64,000 nt of DNA. It comes from Collinsella aerofaciens (GTDB lineage Bacteria > Actinomycetota > Coriobacteriia > Coriobacteriales > Coriobacteriaceae). Below, in pieces: positions 11,340-19,390 of this stretch; the stretch's first letter is position 1; each line of letters begins with the position of its first letter. The stretch lies in the NCBI RefSeq assembly GCF_015558785.1, contig NZ_JADMOP010000010.1:1-64000 (forward strand), written 5' to 3'. The position numbers and the translations under genes were made by a program. A model generated the notes under the pieces. That model was not told the origin of the DNA and did no database searches. It saw only the letters and a program-made list of their open reading frames with translations.

Positions 11340-13558
11340 CCCCTTTCGATCTTTGGAACACTCAGGCGCACCATCAACGGAGATACGGCGCCCAAGACCA
11401 CCAGCAGAGCGCCCGATGCGCCGACGACCTCTCCAAAAGGCATCGCGTTCGTCCCTCGCCCAAGGAACCCAATCGTCCCCACCTGGGAAGCGGGATCAAA
11501 CGAGGCGAATGGAGCCAGCAGCGCGACGCCCATGCCCACGCTTTCAACATGAGCGCTCAACGAACCCAACACCAAGAGAACCGCGCAAACCATTCCGGTG
11601 ACAACGGGGTTGCGGCTAATCGCTGCTGTCAACGCAGCGACGACGGAAATCACGCCGTATGCCATGACCAGCAACGGAATACTGCACAACACCGCCTCCC
11701 CCACCATGGACGTTGTCGAAGCTCCCGCCCGAATGAGAGCGACGGGATACTCCGATCCACCCGCACCGTTCTTAATCACGGACACAACGACAGCGGGAAC
11801 CATCGACACCAAAAGCAGCACCAAGCCAAGCAGGAGAGCCAGCGCAACAGCCGTCAGAAAACGCACATGCGCTGTTGCGGGGATCTGGAGAACCAGAAGG
11901 GAACGACACTGCAGGTGGGTGCACGCGAGCGATGTGACAACCACGGGCAACAGCAAAAATAAGGAGGGAAGCGCTGCCTGGAGATACGAAAGGAGGATTA
12001 ATGGGGGCATCTTCGTACTTAACTCGTAAACCTTGGGGTCCGGCAAGCTCGCGATCGACTCAAGCAGAAGGGCGCGCGCCTCCGCACGAGAAGGAGTCTC
12101 CGGCTCGATTCCGATCGATTGCAGGAGAGTCGCATCTGCCGCGCCCAGCTCACCTCGAGCGCGCTCGTACGTCGCAAGGCTTCGAAACCCCTCCGCAGGC
12201 ATAGGCGCGTACACGAAACCCGAAAGAGCATCCCGCATGTCTTCCAGGGCCGCTTTGCCCTCGACGTCCATATTCGCAGCGTTCTGCTCTAGATACCGAT
12301 CTATTGAACGGAGCTCCCCATCCCTATACCGAACAGCGGAAACGTTATCAGCGTCAGGAAACATCTCGACCAGAGCCGGGGCCAGCATCGTCGTCGACAT
12401 TGCAATCGCGCATACGGCGAGGGTAGGAGAACGCAGGAGCAGTTTCCCCATCGTTCTTACGTATGCAACGGCGGAGGCACAAGCGCTCGAACGAGTTGCC
12501 GTTCTCGATGCAGTGAAGGAACCTCTCTCAAGACAAATCGGGGATATCGGGCACGCGCAGCCGCTCTTTCCAGCAACGCAAAGCAGGCTAATTGCCAGCA
12601 CCTCGATCCCGATTGCGCATACGAGGGCAATCGCGCCACGCTCGAAGCAAAGTCCAGGCAGATTCACTATCTGCGTTGTCGGGTACGGGCTATAGGCGCC
12701 GACGGTCAACTCAGTGTTCGCATGCGTAAGGGGATTCAACAGGGCGAACTCACGTAAAGCGATGGATCTTCCGTAATACCCGGGAACCATCGTCACCCCC
12801 ATCAGGGCACATACGAACACGATTCCAAGCGTAGGGTTATTGGCAATCTTCACGGCAAGGTGAACGACAAGCGAGATGAACGCTGCCACCAAGAATTGCA
12901 AGATGGCCGTCTGCGCGAACACCAGCCAAGCCGGTTTGATAACCGGAGTCGCATATTGAATGTAGCCTATCGGATAGAACGGCGAGCCCGGGCCATTCTT
13001 CACAAGCGCGGCGATTATCCCTGGAAGATTGATGGCGAGTACGGCAAGCATTGCAAAAACACTCGCCCATACGCTCGATGCAACAAGTCTACCCAGCTCG
13101 CCCATCGGTGCCTGGATGATGAGCTTTTCACGTTTGTTAAGACGCGCGGCAAGGAACGAGACGGCAACGGCCGTTGCGACCCATAGCAAGTACTCCTTCG
13201 ATCCGTCATAATAGGTGTACTCTCCATCCGATATCTGCAGAAACGGAAGTAGGGGAGAGAGCGGTGCCAAGATAAGACGTCCCGCGGCAAGAGGGTACAG
13301 AAGCGCGGGCATGCTTGATGAAGAGGTATAGACACCGTCCTCCCCCGCATTCACAAGCGCATCCGCATAGGATGCTGACAATTCCTGCTCAACACGGGTT
13401 ATTCCCGACTCGAGGTATTCGACCCGTCCGTCGATGCCAGCCGCGCTCCTGAAGACGGGCAGAGCACAAAGAACCATCAACGCAACAACGACAACACAGA
13501 GCGACCTGGAGGAGAGAAGCGACCTAAAGATCGCCTTCGAGATTTTGAGCATATTCAT
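11336..13558 (-). CDS. Large ABC-2 permease made of two repeated halves
   Basis: 740 aa membrane protein. It looks like an internal duplication: each half has a first membrane helix, a long extracytoplasmic stretch and a multi-helix bundle. The corresponding segments VKNGPGSPFYPIGYI (first half) and IKNGAGGSEYPVALI (second half) sit at equivalent places. It is the likely membrane partner of the adjacent ATPase and first gene of that unit. The ATG at 13558 follows AAGG by 7 bases and is preferred over 13576. The substrate is not known. Two fused permease halves would let one polypeptide form the whole pore. Confidence 0.85.
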   Translation of the reverse strand: MNMLKISKAIFRSLLSSRSLCVVVVALMVLCALPVFRSAAGIDGRVEYLESGITRVEQELSASYADALVNAGEDGVYTSSSSMPALLYPLAAGRLILAPLSPLLPFLQISDGEYTYYDGSKEYLLWVATAVAVSFLAARLNKREKLIIQAPMGELGRLVASSVWASVFAMLAVLAINLPGIIAALVKNGPGSPFYPIGYIQYATPVIKPAWLVFAQTAILQFLVAAFISLVVHLAVKIANNPTLGIVFVCALMGVTMVPGYYGRSIALREFALLNPLTHANTELTVGAYSPYPTTQIVNLPGLCFERGAIALVCAIGIEVLAISLLCVAGKSGCACPISPICLERGSFTASRTATRSSACASAVAYVRTMGKLLLRSPTLAVCAIAMSTTMLAPALVEMFPDADNVSAVRYRDGELRSIDRYLEQNAANMDVEGKAALEDMRDALSGFVYAPMPAEGFRSLATYERARGELGAADATLLQSIGIEPETPSRAEARALLLESIASLPDPKVYELSTKMPPLILLSYLQAALPSLFLLLPVVVTSLACTHLQCRSLLVLQIPATAHVRFLTAVALALLLGLVLLLVSMVPAVVVSVIKNGAGGSEYPVALIRAGASTTSMVGEAVLCSIPLLVMAYGVISVVAALTAAISRNPVVTGMVCAVLLVLGSLSAHVESVGMGVALLAPFASFDPASQVGTIGFLGRGTNAMPFGEVVGASGALLVVLGAVSPLMVRLSVPKIERG

Positions 13559-13589
13559 CGCCAACCTTAACCTCATCCAGTCGGAACAG

Positions 13590-13616
13590 AGGGGCCGAAC
13601 AAAATGCTCGGCCCTT
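13590..13616. other. Leader hairpin of the permease unit
   Basis: GGGCCGA and TCGGCCC form a stem around a 9-nt loop, located between the divergent promoters and the permease start. It could act as an attenuator or as a boundary; there is no T-run in the minus-strand direction. Confidence 0.35.
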
Positions 13617-13637
13617 ATTACTTGCCGGCAAAGTCAA

Positions 13638-13656
13638 TTTAACATAAACTGTTAAA
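13638..13656. promoter_or_regulatory. Operator-like palindrome TTTAACA-N5-TGTTAAA
   Basis: A perfect 7-bp-arm inverted repeat lies in the divergent gap between the ABC permease and the DUF2975/HTH pair. A TTGCCG at 13622 and TAAACT at 13645 give a possible plus-strand promoter with 17-bp spacing that the palindrome would overlap. The encoded HTH protein is a candidate binder. Confidence 0.4.
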
Positions 13657-13693
13657 AAGTAACCTGAGTTTTTTAAATTCTTCGGAGGTTATT

Positions 13694-14206
13694 ATGAGTT
13701 CCGACAATCGCACTCCCCGGCTTCATTCCTTCCGCATCGCATGTGCGATAGCCTCTGCGACCCTTTGCGCCACCGCCATCGCACAAGTGGCGTTCTCCTT
13801 AAAGCCAGCAATCGAAGTGCTCGACAACCCTGTAATTGCAGACTCCCCCGCGTATCCAGCCCTTGCGATCTCGACATTGGTCCCTGCCGTCATCGGTATC
13901 GCTACGACCATCCTCAGCGCCGTTCTCGTGTGGACGATCAAGAGCGGAGACCCCTTCAAGAAAGGGTCTGCGACATGCTTGAAGGTGCTCGGCATTCTCT
14001 TCGTTGTTCAAGCTGCCACCAGCCTCTACGCCGGCTCACTCAAAACCTCCGTTTCGATGTTTGGCGGCGAGGGGGCCGTCGGCGCCCAAGAGATCGCTTC
14101 ATCATTCGATTGGACCTCTCTGGTTCTCGGCATCGTCCTGTTCATGCTTTCCCAGCTCTTCTTGTACGCCCGAGAGCTGTACCTCGACTCCGACGAGATT
14201 GCGTAA
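13694..14206 (+). CDS. DUF2975-like membrane protein
   Basis: 170 aa. Four hydrophobic segments are evident (near residues 13-33, 53-80, 95-113 and 138-160) with a short acidic C-terminus. Layout and pairing match the DUF2975 family (YoaS type), whose members are almost always encoded next to a small Cro-like HTH protein, as here. Function is unknown; a membrane sensor controlling the HTH partner has been supposed for the pair. The start has GGAGG 6 bases upstream. It is divergent from the ABC permease unit, which may be its target. Confidence 0.75.
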   Translation: MSSDNRTPRLHSFRIACAIASATLCATAIAQVAFSLKPAIEVLDNPVIADSPAYPALAISTLVPAVIGIATTILSAVLVWTIKSGDPFKKGSATCLKVLGILFVVQAATSLYAGSLKTSVSMFGGEGAVGAQEIASSFDWTSLVLGIVLFMLSQLFLYARELYLDSDEIA

Positions 14207-14215
14207 GGAAACGCC

Positions 14216-14467
14216 ATGCCCGTAATTGTTCGCCTCGACAAGATCATGGCCGAGCGAAAGATTTCCTCGAACGAACTTGCCGAAAGGATTGGAACCACGC
14301 CCGTGAACCTGTCCCGTATTAAAAAAGGGCATATTCGCGGCATTCGCTTCAACACACTCGAGCAGCTATGCCTCGCCCTTCGTTGCCAACCCGGAGACCT
14401 TCTCGAAGTCATGAGCGAAGAGGATGCCCGAAAGGAGTTCGGACTCGATTGGTCCGCCGAGGATTAG
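14216..14467 (+). CDS. Small XRE/YozG-type HTH regulator
   Basis: 83 aa. It is a compact Cro/CI-type helix-turn-helix protein: ISSNELAERIGTTPVNLSRIKKG holds the two HTH helices (residues ~16-38), and the following FNTLEQLCLALRCQPGDLL is the standard end of the YozG/HTH_26 fold. It lies 9 bases after the DUF2975 gene with AAGGAAA as ribosome site. It probably controls its own operon and perhaps the divergent ABC genes. Its stop codon coincides exactly with the point where integrase homology begins. Confidence 0.88.
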   Translation: MPVIVRLDKIMAERKISSNELAERIGTTPVNLSRIKKGHIRGIRFNTLEQLCLALRCQPGDLLEVMSEEDARKEFGLDWSAED

Positions 14468-15193
14468 AGGGCGGTCGTACTCGCCCTGCACACGGGGATG
14501 CGAATCGGCGAGGTCTGCGGCCTTCGGTGGTGCGATGTGGATTTCGAGACGGGCCTGATCTCGATCAGACACTCGGTGGCGTACGCGAAGGGAATGGGTT
14601 CGTTCATCAAGGACACCAAGACCCATGACGCCAGGGGTATCCCCATCGACCCGGTCGGCCTACTCCCCTTCCTGAAGGAGACCCACGAGATCGACTGCGG
14701 AAAGCTGCGCTTGCGCGGCCTTACCGGGGCGGTCGAGATCGGGGACTGCTACATCCTGTCGGAGCCGGGCGCGACCTTCGCGACGACAAGCTATATCCGC
14801 AGGGCGTTCAAGACGTTCTCGGAGACCAACGGCCTCATGGGCACCAACGACGAGCTGATCACGTTCCACGGCCTTCGCCACACGTTCGCAACGCAGTGGA
14901 TCCGCCAAGGCGGCGATATCAAGGCGCTCCAATCGATCCTCGGCCACAAGGACGCCATCGCGACGCTCAACGTCTACGCCGACATCGAGCCCATCTCCAA
15001 AATCCATAACATGCTGCGCGCCACGCCGTGCCTTTGGCGCGGGCACCTCGGGCCGAGGGTCGATCCGGGTCCCATGTTCCAACAGAGGATCCAGGAGTCC
15101 ATCGAGACGCTCCAGGCGTTCGGCTACGGCATCACCGAGCCGGACGACCGAAATATCGCCATACGCGACGTGAAGACGAACAGTTGGCTCTAG
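14468..15193 (+). pseudogene. Tyrosine recombinase remnant, catalytic domain only
   Basis: From the base after the HTH stop codon, the frame reads an integrase catalytic domain: ALHTGMRIGEVCGLRW (catalytic Arg), a KTHDARGIPID lysine region, HGLRHTFAT (His-x-x-Arg), LGHKD and the nucleophile region LNVYADIE. All catalytic residues are present, but the ~170-residue N-terminal arm- and core-binding domains are gone. The last ~50 residues after NMLRATP do not look like integrase. The first available ATG (14498) would give 231 aa. It is most simply read as a truncated relic of a mobile element, within a region bounded by direct repeats. Confidence 0.8.
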
Positions 15194-15589
15194 CTCACCG
15201 AGTACGCGGCAGTGCTGGGCCCATCCCAACTGAGGTCACGGTGGTCCGATAGGGGCGCCGCCCGCGGCATGCGCCGCGGAGCGGTATCCCCTACCGAAGG
15301 GCGGGGATGCCCTCCGCTTCCAGTTCGGAATCAGCCGTCGGAGGCGTTCGGCTGACTGCGGGAACGGCCTGTCCGCTCAATGTGTTCGGCTGAGATCGGA
15401 AATCAACCCAACACGAGCCGGACATGCGCCAGACGGCTCTTCCCCGTACGGCCTTCCCCCTTACGCTCATGTTGCAGGCATGTAACGCCGCAGCGAGCGC
15501 GCCTTTTTTGCGCCAGACAGGTACAATGATAAACACTGTACCGTAGCGGAGCGCCCCGCGCGCGCCGCAACCACGCGAAAGGGTTTCCC
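15194..15589. other. Gap with right direct repeat and promoter region
   Basis: No gene is supported. It holds GC-rich palindromic sequence (15254-15310), the right copy of the 68-bp repeat and presumably the promoter of the ACT-domain gene. Confidence 0.4.
15345..15412 (+). repeat. 68-bp direct repeat, right copy
   Basis: Differs from the left copy (8134-8201) at only three positions and has the same orientation; the two are 7211 bases apart. Unlike the left copy, it has no perfect GC hairpin directly before it. Confidence 0.75.
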
Positions 15590-15877
15590 ATGGCCGAGAT
15601 CTCGTCCTCCCGTATCGTCATCACCGTCCTTGGCAAGAACCGCCCCGGCATCGTCGCCGGCGTCACCCGTGTCCTGGGCGAGGCCAACGTCGACATCCGC
15701 GACATCACGCAGTCCATTATCGAGGACATCTTCACCATGACCATGCTGGCCGACACCGCCGAGTCCAAGCTCGACTTCGCCGAGCTGCAGAAGGCCCTGG
15801 CCGAGGCCGGTGAGCTTTCGGGCGTCAACGTGTCCATCCAGCGCGAGGACGTCTTCAACTTTATGTACCGCCTGTAG
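15590..15877 (+). CDS. ACT domain protein (UPF0237 family)
   Basis: 95 aa, a single ACT domain (RIVITVLGKNRPGIVAGVTRVL at residues 8-29), the ligand-binding regulatory fold found in amino-acid metabolism. Size and sequence match the UPF0237 family. In many Firmicutes and Actinobacteria this gene precedes a UPF0210 (DUF711) gene; here citrate synthase follows 77 bases later instead. Its ligand is not known. The start has AAAGGG upstream. Confidence 0.88.
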   Translation: MAEISSSRIVITVLGKNRPGIVAGVTRVLGEANVDIRDITQSIIEDIFTMTMLADTAESKLDFAELQKALAEAGELSGVNVSIQREDVFNFMYRL

Positions 15878-15954
15878 CGAACAAGCCGCTCGGGGCAGCT
15901 TGACGTCATATCGTCCAAGCGCGCGGCCCCAAAGCGGACCGGAGAGGAGCGCGC

Positions 15955-17373
15955 ATGGCCTACGACGCCAAGAAAATCTACTACCGCTTCGACGATCACC
16001 TGAGCCGCCTGGTTCTGGATTACGAGGCGAGCCGTCAGATTTCGCCCGAAAGCGAAAACCTCTACCACGGCCTGCCGACCGCCCCGTACGACGAGGACCT
16101 GTTCGTAGAGCACAACGTCAAGCGCGGCCTGCGCAATGCCGACGGCTCGGGCGTGGTCGCGGGCCTTACCCGCATCTCGGACGTGCACGGCTACAACAAG
16201 GTCGACGGCAAAGTCGTGCCCGATCAGGGCAAGCTCACGCTTCGTGGCTACAGCATCGAGGATCTGGTCAACAACGCCCAGGCCGAGAACCGCTACGGCT
16301 ACGAAGAGGTCGCCTATCTGCTCATCACGGGCTCGCTGCCCACCAAAGAGGAACTCGACGGTTTTTGCGGACGCCTGGGTGCTTTTAGGCACCTGAGCGA
16401 CGAATACGTCCGTGAGTTCCCCATGACCACGGTGTCGTCGAGCATCATGAATGTGCTTCAGCGCGCCGTGCTGCTGCTCTACGCCTTCGACGCCGAGCCC
16501 GACGCCATTACACCCGAACACGAAATCGACGTCGCCATCTCCATGCTCGCCCGTCTCCCCCGCATCGCCGCCTTCGCGCATATGGCCTCGGTCGCCAAGC
16601 GCCGCGGCTCCGAGGTTCATGTGCCGCACCCCACACCCGGCCTCTCCACCGCTGAGACCATCCTACAGGTGTTGCGCGGCGGCATGGCATTCACCCGCGA
16701 CGAGGCCATGCTGCTCGACGTGATGCTTATGCTGCATGCCGAGCACGGCGGCGGCAATAACTCCACGTTCGCCTGCCGCGTGCTGTCCTCCTCGGCCACC
16801 GACCCGTATTCCGCCTACGCCGCAGCTATCGGCTCGCTCAAGGGCCCGCGCCACGGCGGCGCCAACGCCAAGGTCGTGTCCATGCACGAGGACATCCGTG
16901 CGCATGTCTCCAATTGGGAGGACGAGGACGAGGTCGCAGCCTACCTGAGCAAGATCCTCGACAAGCAGGCCTTCGACGGCACGGGCCTCATCTACGGCAT
17001 GGGCCACGCCGTCTACACGCTGAGCGACCCGCGTGCCGAGGTCTGCCGCCGTTACGCGCGCACGCTTGCCGCCAAGAAGGACCTGGGCGAGGAGTTCGCG
17101 CTCATCGAGCGCATCGAGCGCCTGGCACCGCAGGTGATGCGCGACCACGGCATGACCAAGCCCATCTGTGCCAACATCGACCTGTACACGGGCTTTATCT
17201 ACAAGATGCTCGGCGTACCCGAGACGCTTTTTACGCCGCTATTCGCCGTCGCCCGCATGGCCGGCTGGTCGGCACACCGCATGGAAGAGCTCTTCTGCGC
17301 GCACCGCATTATTCGCCCCGCGTATCGCCCGGTTATCGAGCCGCTGGAGTACAAGCCGCTCGCCGATCGCTAG
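15955..17373 (+). CDS. gltA: Citrate synthase
   Basis: 472 aa. It condenses oxaloacetate and acetyl-CoA to citrate. The catalytic residues are in HAEHGGGNNSTF (His near 263), GMGHAVYTLSDPRA (His near 346) and ANIDLYTGFIY (Asp near 407). It is somewhat longer than the usual ~430 aa, with an N-terminal stretch of ~50 residues before the LRGYSIEDL core. The start follows GGAGAGGAG. A strong terminator follows. No other TCA-cycle gene is in the window, so it may serve glutamate synthesis in an incomplete cycle (inference). Confidence 0.93.
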   Translation: MAYDAKKIYYRFDDHLSRLVLDYEASRQISPESENLYHGLPTAPYDEDLFVEHNVKRGLRNADGSGVVAGLTRISDVHGYNKVDGKVVPDQGKLTLRGYSIEDLVNNAQAENRYGYEEVAYLLITGSLPTKEELDGFCGRLGAFRHLSDEYVREFPMTTVSSSIMNVLQRAVLLLYAFDAEPDAITPEHEIDVAISMLARLPRIAAFAHMASVAKRRGSEVHVPHPTPGLSTAETILQVLRGGMAFTRDEAMLLDVMLMLHAEHGGGNNSTFACRVLSSSATDPYSAYAAAIGSLKGPRHGGANAKVVSMHEDIRAHVSNWEDEDEVAAYLSKILDKQAFDGTGLIYGMGHAVYTLSDPRAEVCRRYARTLAAKKDLGEEFALIERIERLAPQVMRDHGMTKPICANIDLYTGFIYKMLGVPETLFTPLFAVARMAGWSAHRMEELFCAHRIIRPAYRPVIEPLEYKPLADR

Positions 17374-17395
17374 GACGCGGACCGTTATAGAACCC

Positions 17396-17436
17396 GAGCG
17401 TGGCCAGGGCATCATCGCCCTCGGCCACGCTTTTTA
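17396..17436 (+). terminator. Intrinsic terminator after citrate synthase
   Basis: The stem GCGTGGCC-AGGGC pairs with GCCCT-GGCCACGC around a short loop and is followed by TTTTTAT. Confidence 0.9.
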
Positions 17437-17460
17437 TGCCAGCAGAAAGGGCTACATCAA

Positions 17461-18303
17461 ATGATTGTGTTTTTCGATATGGATGGAACGCTGTTGACGA
17501 GCGATAAGCAGATGAGCGATGCCACCTGGGCGATGCTCGACGAGCTCGCTCGACGCGGGATTGAATTTGTGCCCTGCACGGGACGTCCGCTGTCGGGCAT
17601 CTTTGAGCCCATCCTCGCCCATACCGCCGTGCACTATGCCGTTTGCGCCAATGGCGCCAGCGTCTGGCAGCTCGACGACGATGTGCCCACCGACGCCTCG
17701 CGCGCCACGTGCATCTTGAGCCGTCCGCTCGATTGCGGCATTGCCCATCGCATCCATCGCATCGCCGCCGGCCACGATGTGACCTTCGATATCTTCGCGG
17801 ATGGGCAGTGCTTCCTCCCCCGCTCGCTCTACACGCGCCTGGACGAATTCTGCGGCGGCGACCCCCACATCGCGGCTTCGCTCAAGCGCACACGAACACC
17901 GATCGACATGGATATCGACAGCAAGATCGACGAGGTCGAGACGCTCGAACGCATCGCCATGTACTGGCACGACCCGGCCGATCGCGACGCCATCGCGGCG
18001 GAGCTCGACACGCTCGGAGGCATTGAGGTCACACGTTCGTACGCCATGAATATCGAGGTCATGGGCGGGGGCGCCACCAAGGGAACGGCCCTCACGTGGC
18101 TATGCGAGCACTTGGGCGAGCGTCTCGCCGACGCCTGGGCGTTCGGCGACAACATCAACGACATCCCCATGCTGCAGGCAGCGGGCCATGGCATGGCCAT
18201 GATCAACGCCGAGACCGAAGACCGCGAGGCCGCCGACGCCATCACCGAATACGACAACGACCACGACGGCGTCGCCCGCACCATCATGGCCGCCCTCGCC
18301 TAG
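17461..18303 (+). CDS. HAD superfamily hydrolase, Cof/IIB type
   Basis: 280 aa. It begins with the HAD motif I FFDMDGTLL (nucleophile and acid/base aspartates). Motif II is in CTGRP, and motifs III/IV are the Lys in GGGATKGTAL and GDNINDIPML near residues 226-240. The cap between motifs II and III marks the Cof-type IIB group, which hydrolyses small phosphorylated metabolites such as sugar phosphates or nucleotides. The true substrate cannot be told from sequence. The start directly follows the citrate synthase terminator; an AGAAAGGG precedes it. Confidence 0.88.
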   Translation: MIVFFDMDGTLLTSDKQMSDATWAMLDELARRGIEFVPCTGRPLSGIFEPILAHTAVHYAVCANGASVWQLDDDVPTDASRATCILSRPLDCGIAHRIHRIAAGHDVTFDIFADGQCFLPRSLYTRLDEFCGGDPHIAASLKRTRTPIDMDIDSKIDEVETLERIAMYWHDPADRDAIAAELDTLGGIEVTRSYAMNIEVMGGGATKGTALTWLCEHLGERLADAWAFGDNINDIPMLQAAGHGMAMINAETEDREAADAITEYDNDHDGVARTIMAALA

Positions 18304-18324
18304 CAGCAGCAACCCGGCAGGGTA

Positions 18325-18386
18325 GCTAATTTGGGGACACTCTTCGCGGGGCGCCGCAAGGACTGTCCCCATCCGCCGAATTAGGC
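18325..18386. repeat. GGGGAC/GTCCCC-type imperfect palindrome
   Basis: CTAATTTGGGGACA at 18325-18338 is mirrored by TGTCCCCA and AATTAG near 18365-18385, with a GC-rich core between. It separates two convergent HAD genes and shares the GGGGAC motif with repeats at about 7319-7393, 8104-8134, 21300-21405 and 49330-49375. Confidence 0.5.
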
Positions 18387-19175
18387 GAGACTCTCCAGCA
18401 CGCGACGGAGCTCCTGCTGGACGGCGTGGTCGCGGTTGCACCCCACCACGCGATCGGCGACTGCCTTGAGCGCGGGGCGCGCGTTTTCCATCGCGCAGCC
18501 CGTGCCGACAAAGCGAATGATCTCGTAGTCGTTCATCGAGTCGCCAAACGCCATGACCTCGTCGCGTTCGACGCCATAGTGCTCCATGAGCTGTGCGATG
18601 CCCGAGGCCTTCGACACACCGGGTTGCATGGCATCGATCCACGCGTTGCCCGAAGGCGCAAAAGTAAAGAGCTGACCGAGTTCGCGCTGTAGTACGTAAG
18701 CGCTGTCCATAACGGCACCGTCATCGCAAAAGATACTCGCCTTGATGATATTTACGCTGGGATCGGGCAGCTCCCAAATGCGCTCGGCATTGGGAAGGTC
18801 CTTATCGACCTCACGCACGAACTTGCACTCGTCATCGAGCAAGAAGGACTTGGTTCGGTCAAAAAGTACAAGATGCAGATTGGGAAACGTCGCGACGGCC
18901 TGGGCGAGCCTTCGAATCGCCAGGTGCGAATACACCTCGCGGTCTACCATCTTACCGTCGGCGTAGACCTGGGCGCCGTTAGCGGCGACAAAGTCCATCT
19001 TGTCGCGAACAGGTGCAAAGAACTCGCACAGGCGGTCGTAACGACGGCCTGACGATGCGGCGAAATGCACGCCATGCTCGTGTAGCGCCAGAATCAGTTC
19101 GTAGGTCTCGGGAGGCACCTGGCCGTTTTCGTCAAGCAACGTGCCGTCCATATCGGATGCAATCAGTTTAAACAT
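18381..19175 (-). CDS. HAD superfamily hydrolase, Cof/IIB type
   Basis: 264 aa. Motif I is ASDMDGTLLDENG, motif II SSGRR, the conserved Lys is in VSKASGIAQL, and motif IV is GDSMNDYEII. It is a second Cof-type phosphatase, convergent to the one at 17461 but only distantly similar to it, so not a recent duplicate. The substrate is unknown. Its 5' leader carries a large nested palindrome (19179-19242). The ATG is preceded by GAAGGGAGC, part of that palindrome's arm. Confidence 0.88.
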   Translation of the reverse strand: MFKLIASDMDGTLLDENGQVPPETYELILALHEHGVHFAASSGRRYDRLCEFFAPVRDKMDFVAANGAQVYADGKMVDREVYSHLAIRRLAQAVATFPNLHLVLFDRTKSFLLDDECKFVREVDKDLPNAERIWELPDPSVNIIKASIFCDDGAVMDSAYVLQRELGQLFTFAPSGNAWIDAMQPGVSKASGIAQLMEHYGVERDEVMAFGDSMNDYEIIRFVGTGCAMENARPALKAVADRVVGCNRDHAVQQELRRVLESLA

Positions 19176-19178
19176 AGA

Positions 19179-19242
19179 AAAGCTCCCTTCGGGCTTGATG
19201 GAATCGGACGTATATCCAATTCCAACGTACCCAAAGGGAGCT
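19179..19242. repeat. Nested palindrome in the HAD gene leader
   Basis: Outer arms AGCTCCCTTCGGG and CCCAAAGGGAGCT enclose inner arms TGGAAT and ATTCCA. On the minus strand this would fold in the 5' leader and sequester the ribosome site of the HAD gene, so it might be regulatory. It is not a known riboswitch class to me. Confidence 0.4.
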
Positions 19243-19349
19243 CAAATAAGACTCTGCGGGCGTAAACGTTACAAGGACCTAGCAAATAGCTCACACATGC
19301 CAGAGGTCTCACGGTCGCGGCGTCAGGCGACACGCCACCCCGACGACTA

Positions 19350-19390
19350 GTCGTTTAAGAACGTCCCCGATGACTAGTCGGCGTAGGTGA
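19350..19390. repeat. Short tandem copy of the end of the adenine deaminase gene
   Basis: The sequence around the stop codon of the deaminase gene (CCCCGATGACTAGTCG) recurs immediately downstream as CCCCGACGACTAGTCG, a 26-bp period. It looks like slippage at the gene end. Confidence 0.5.
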
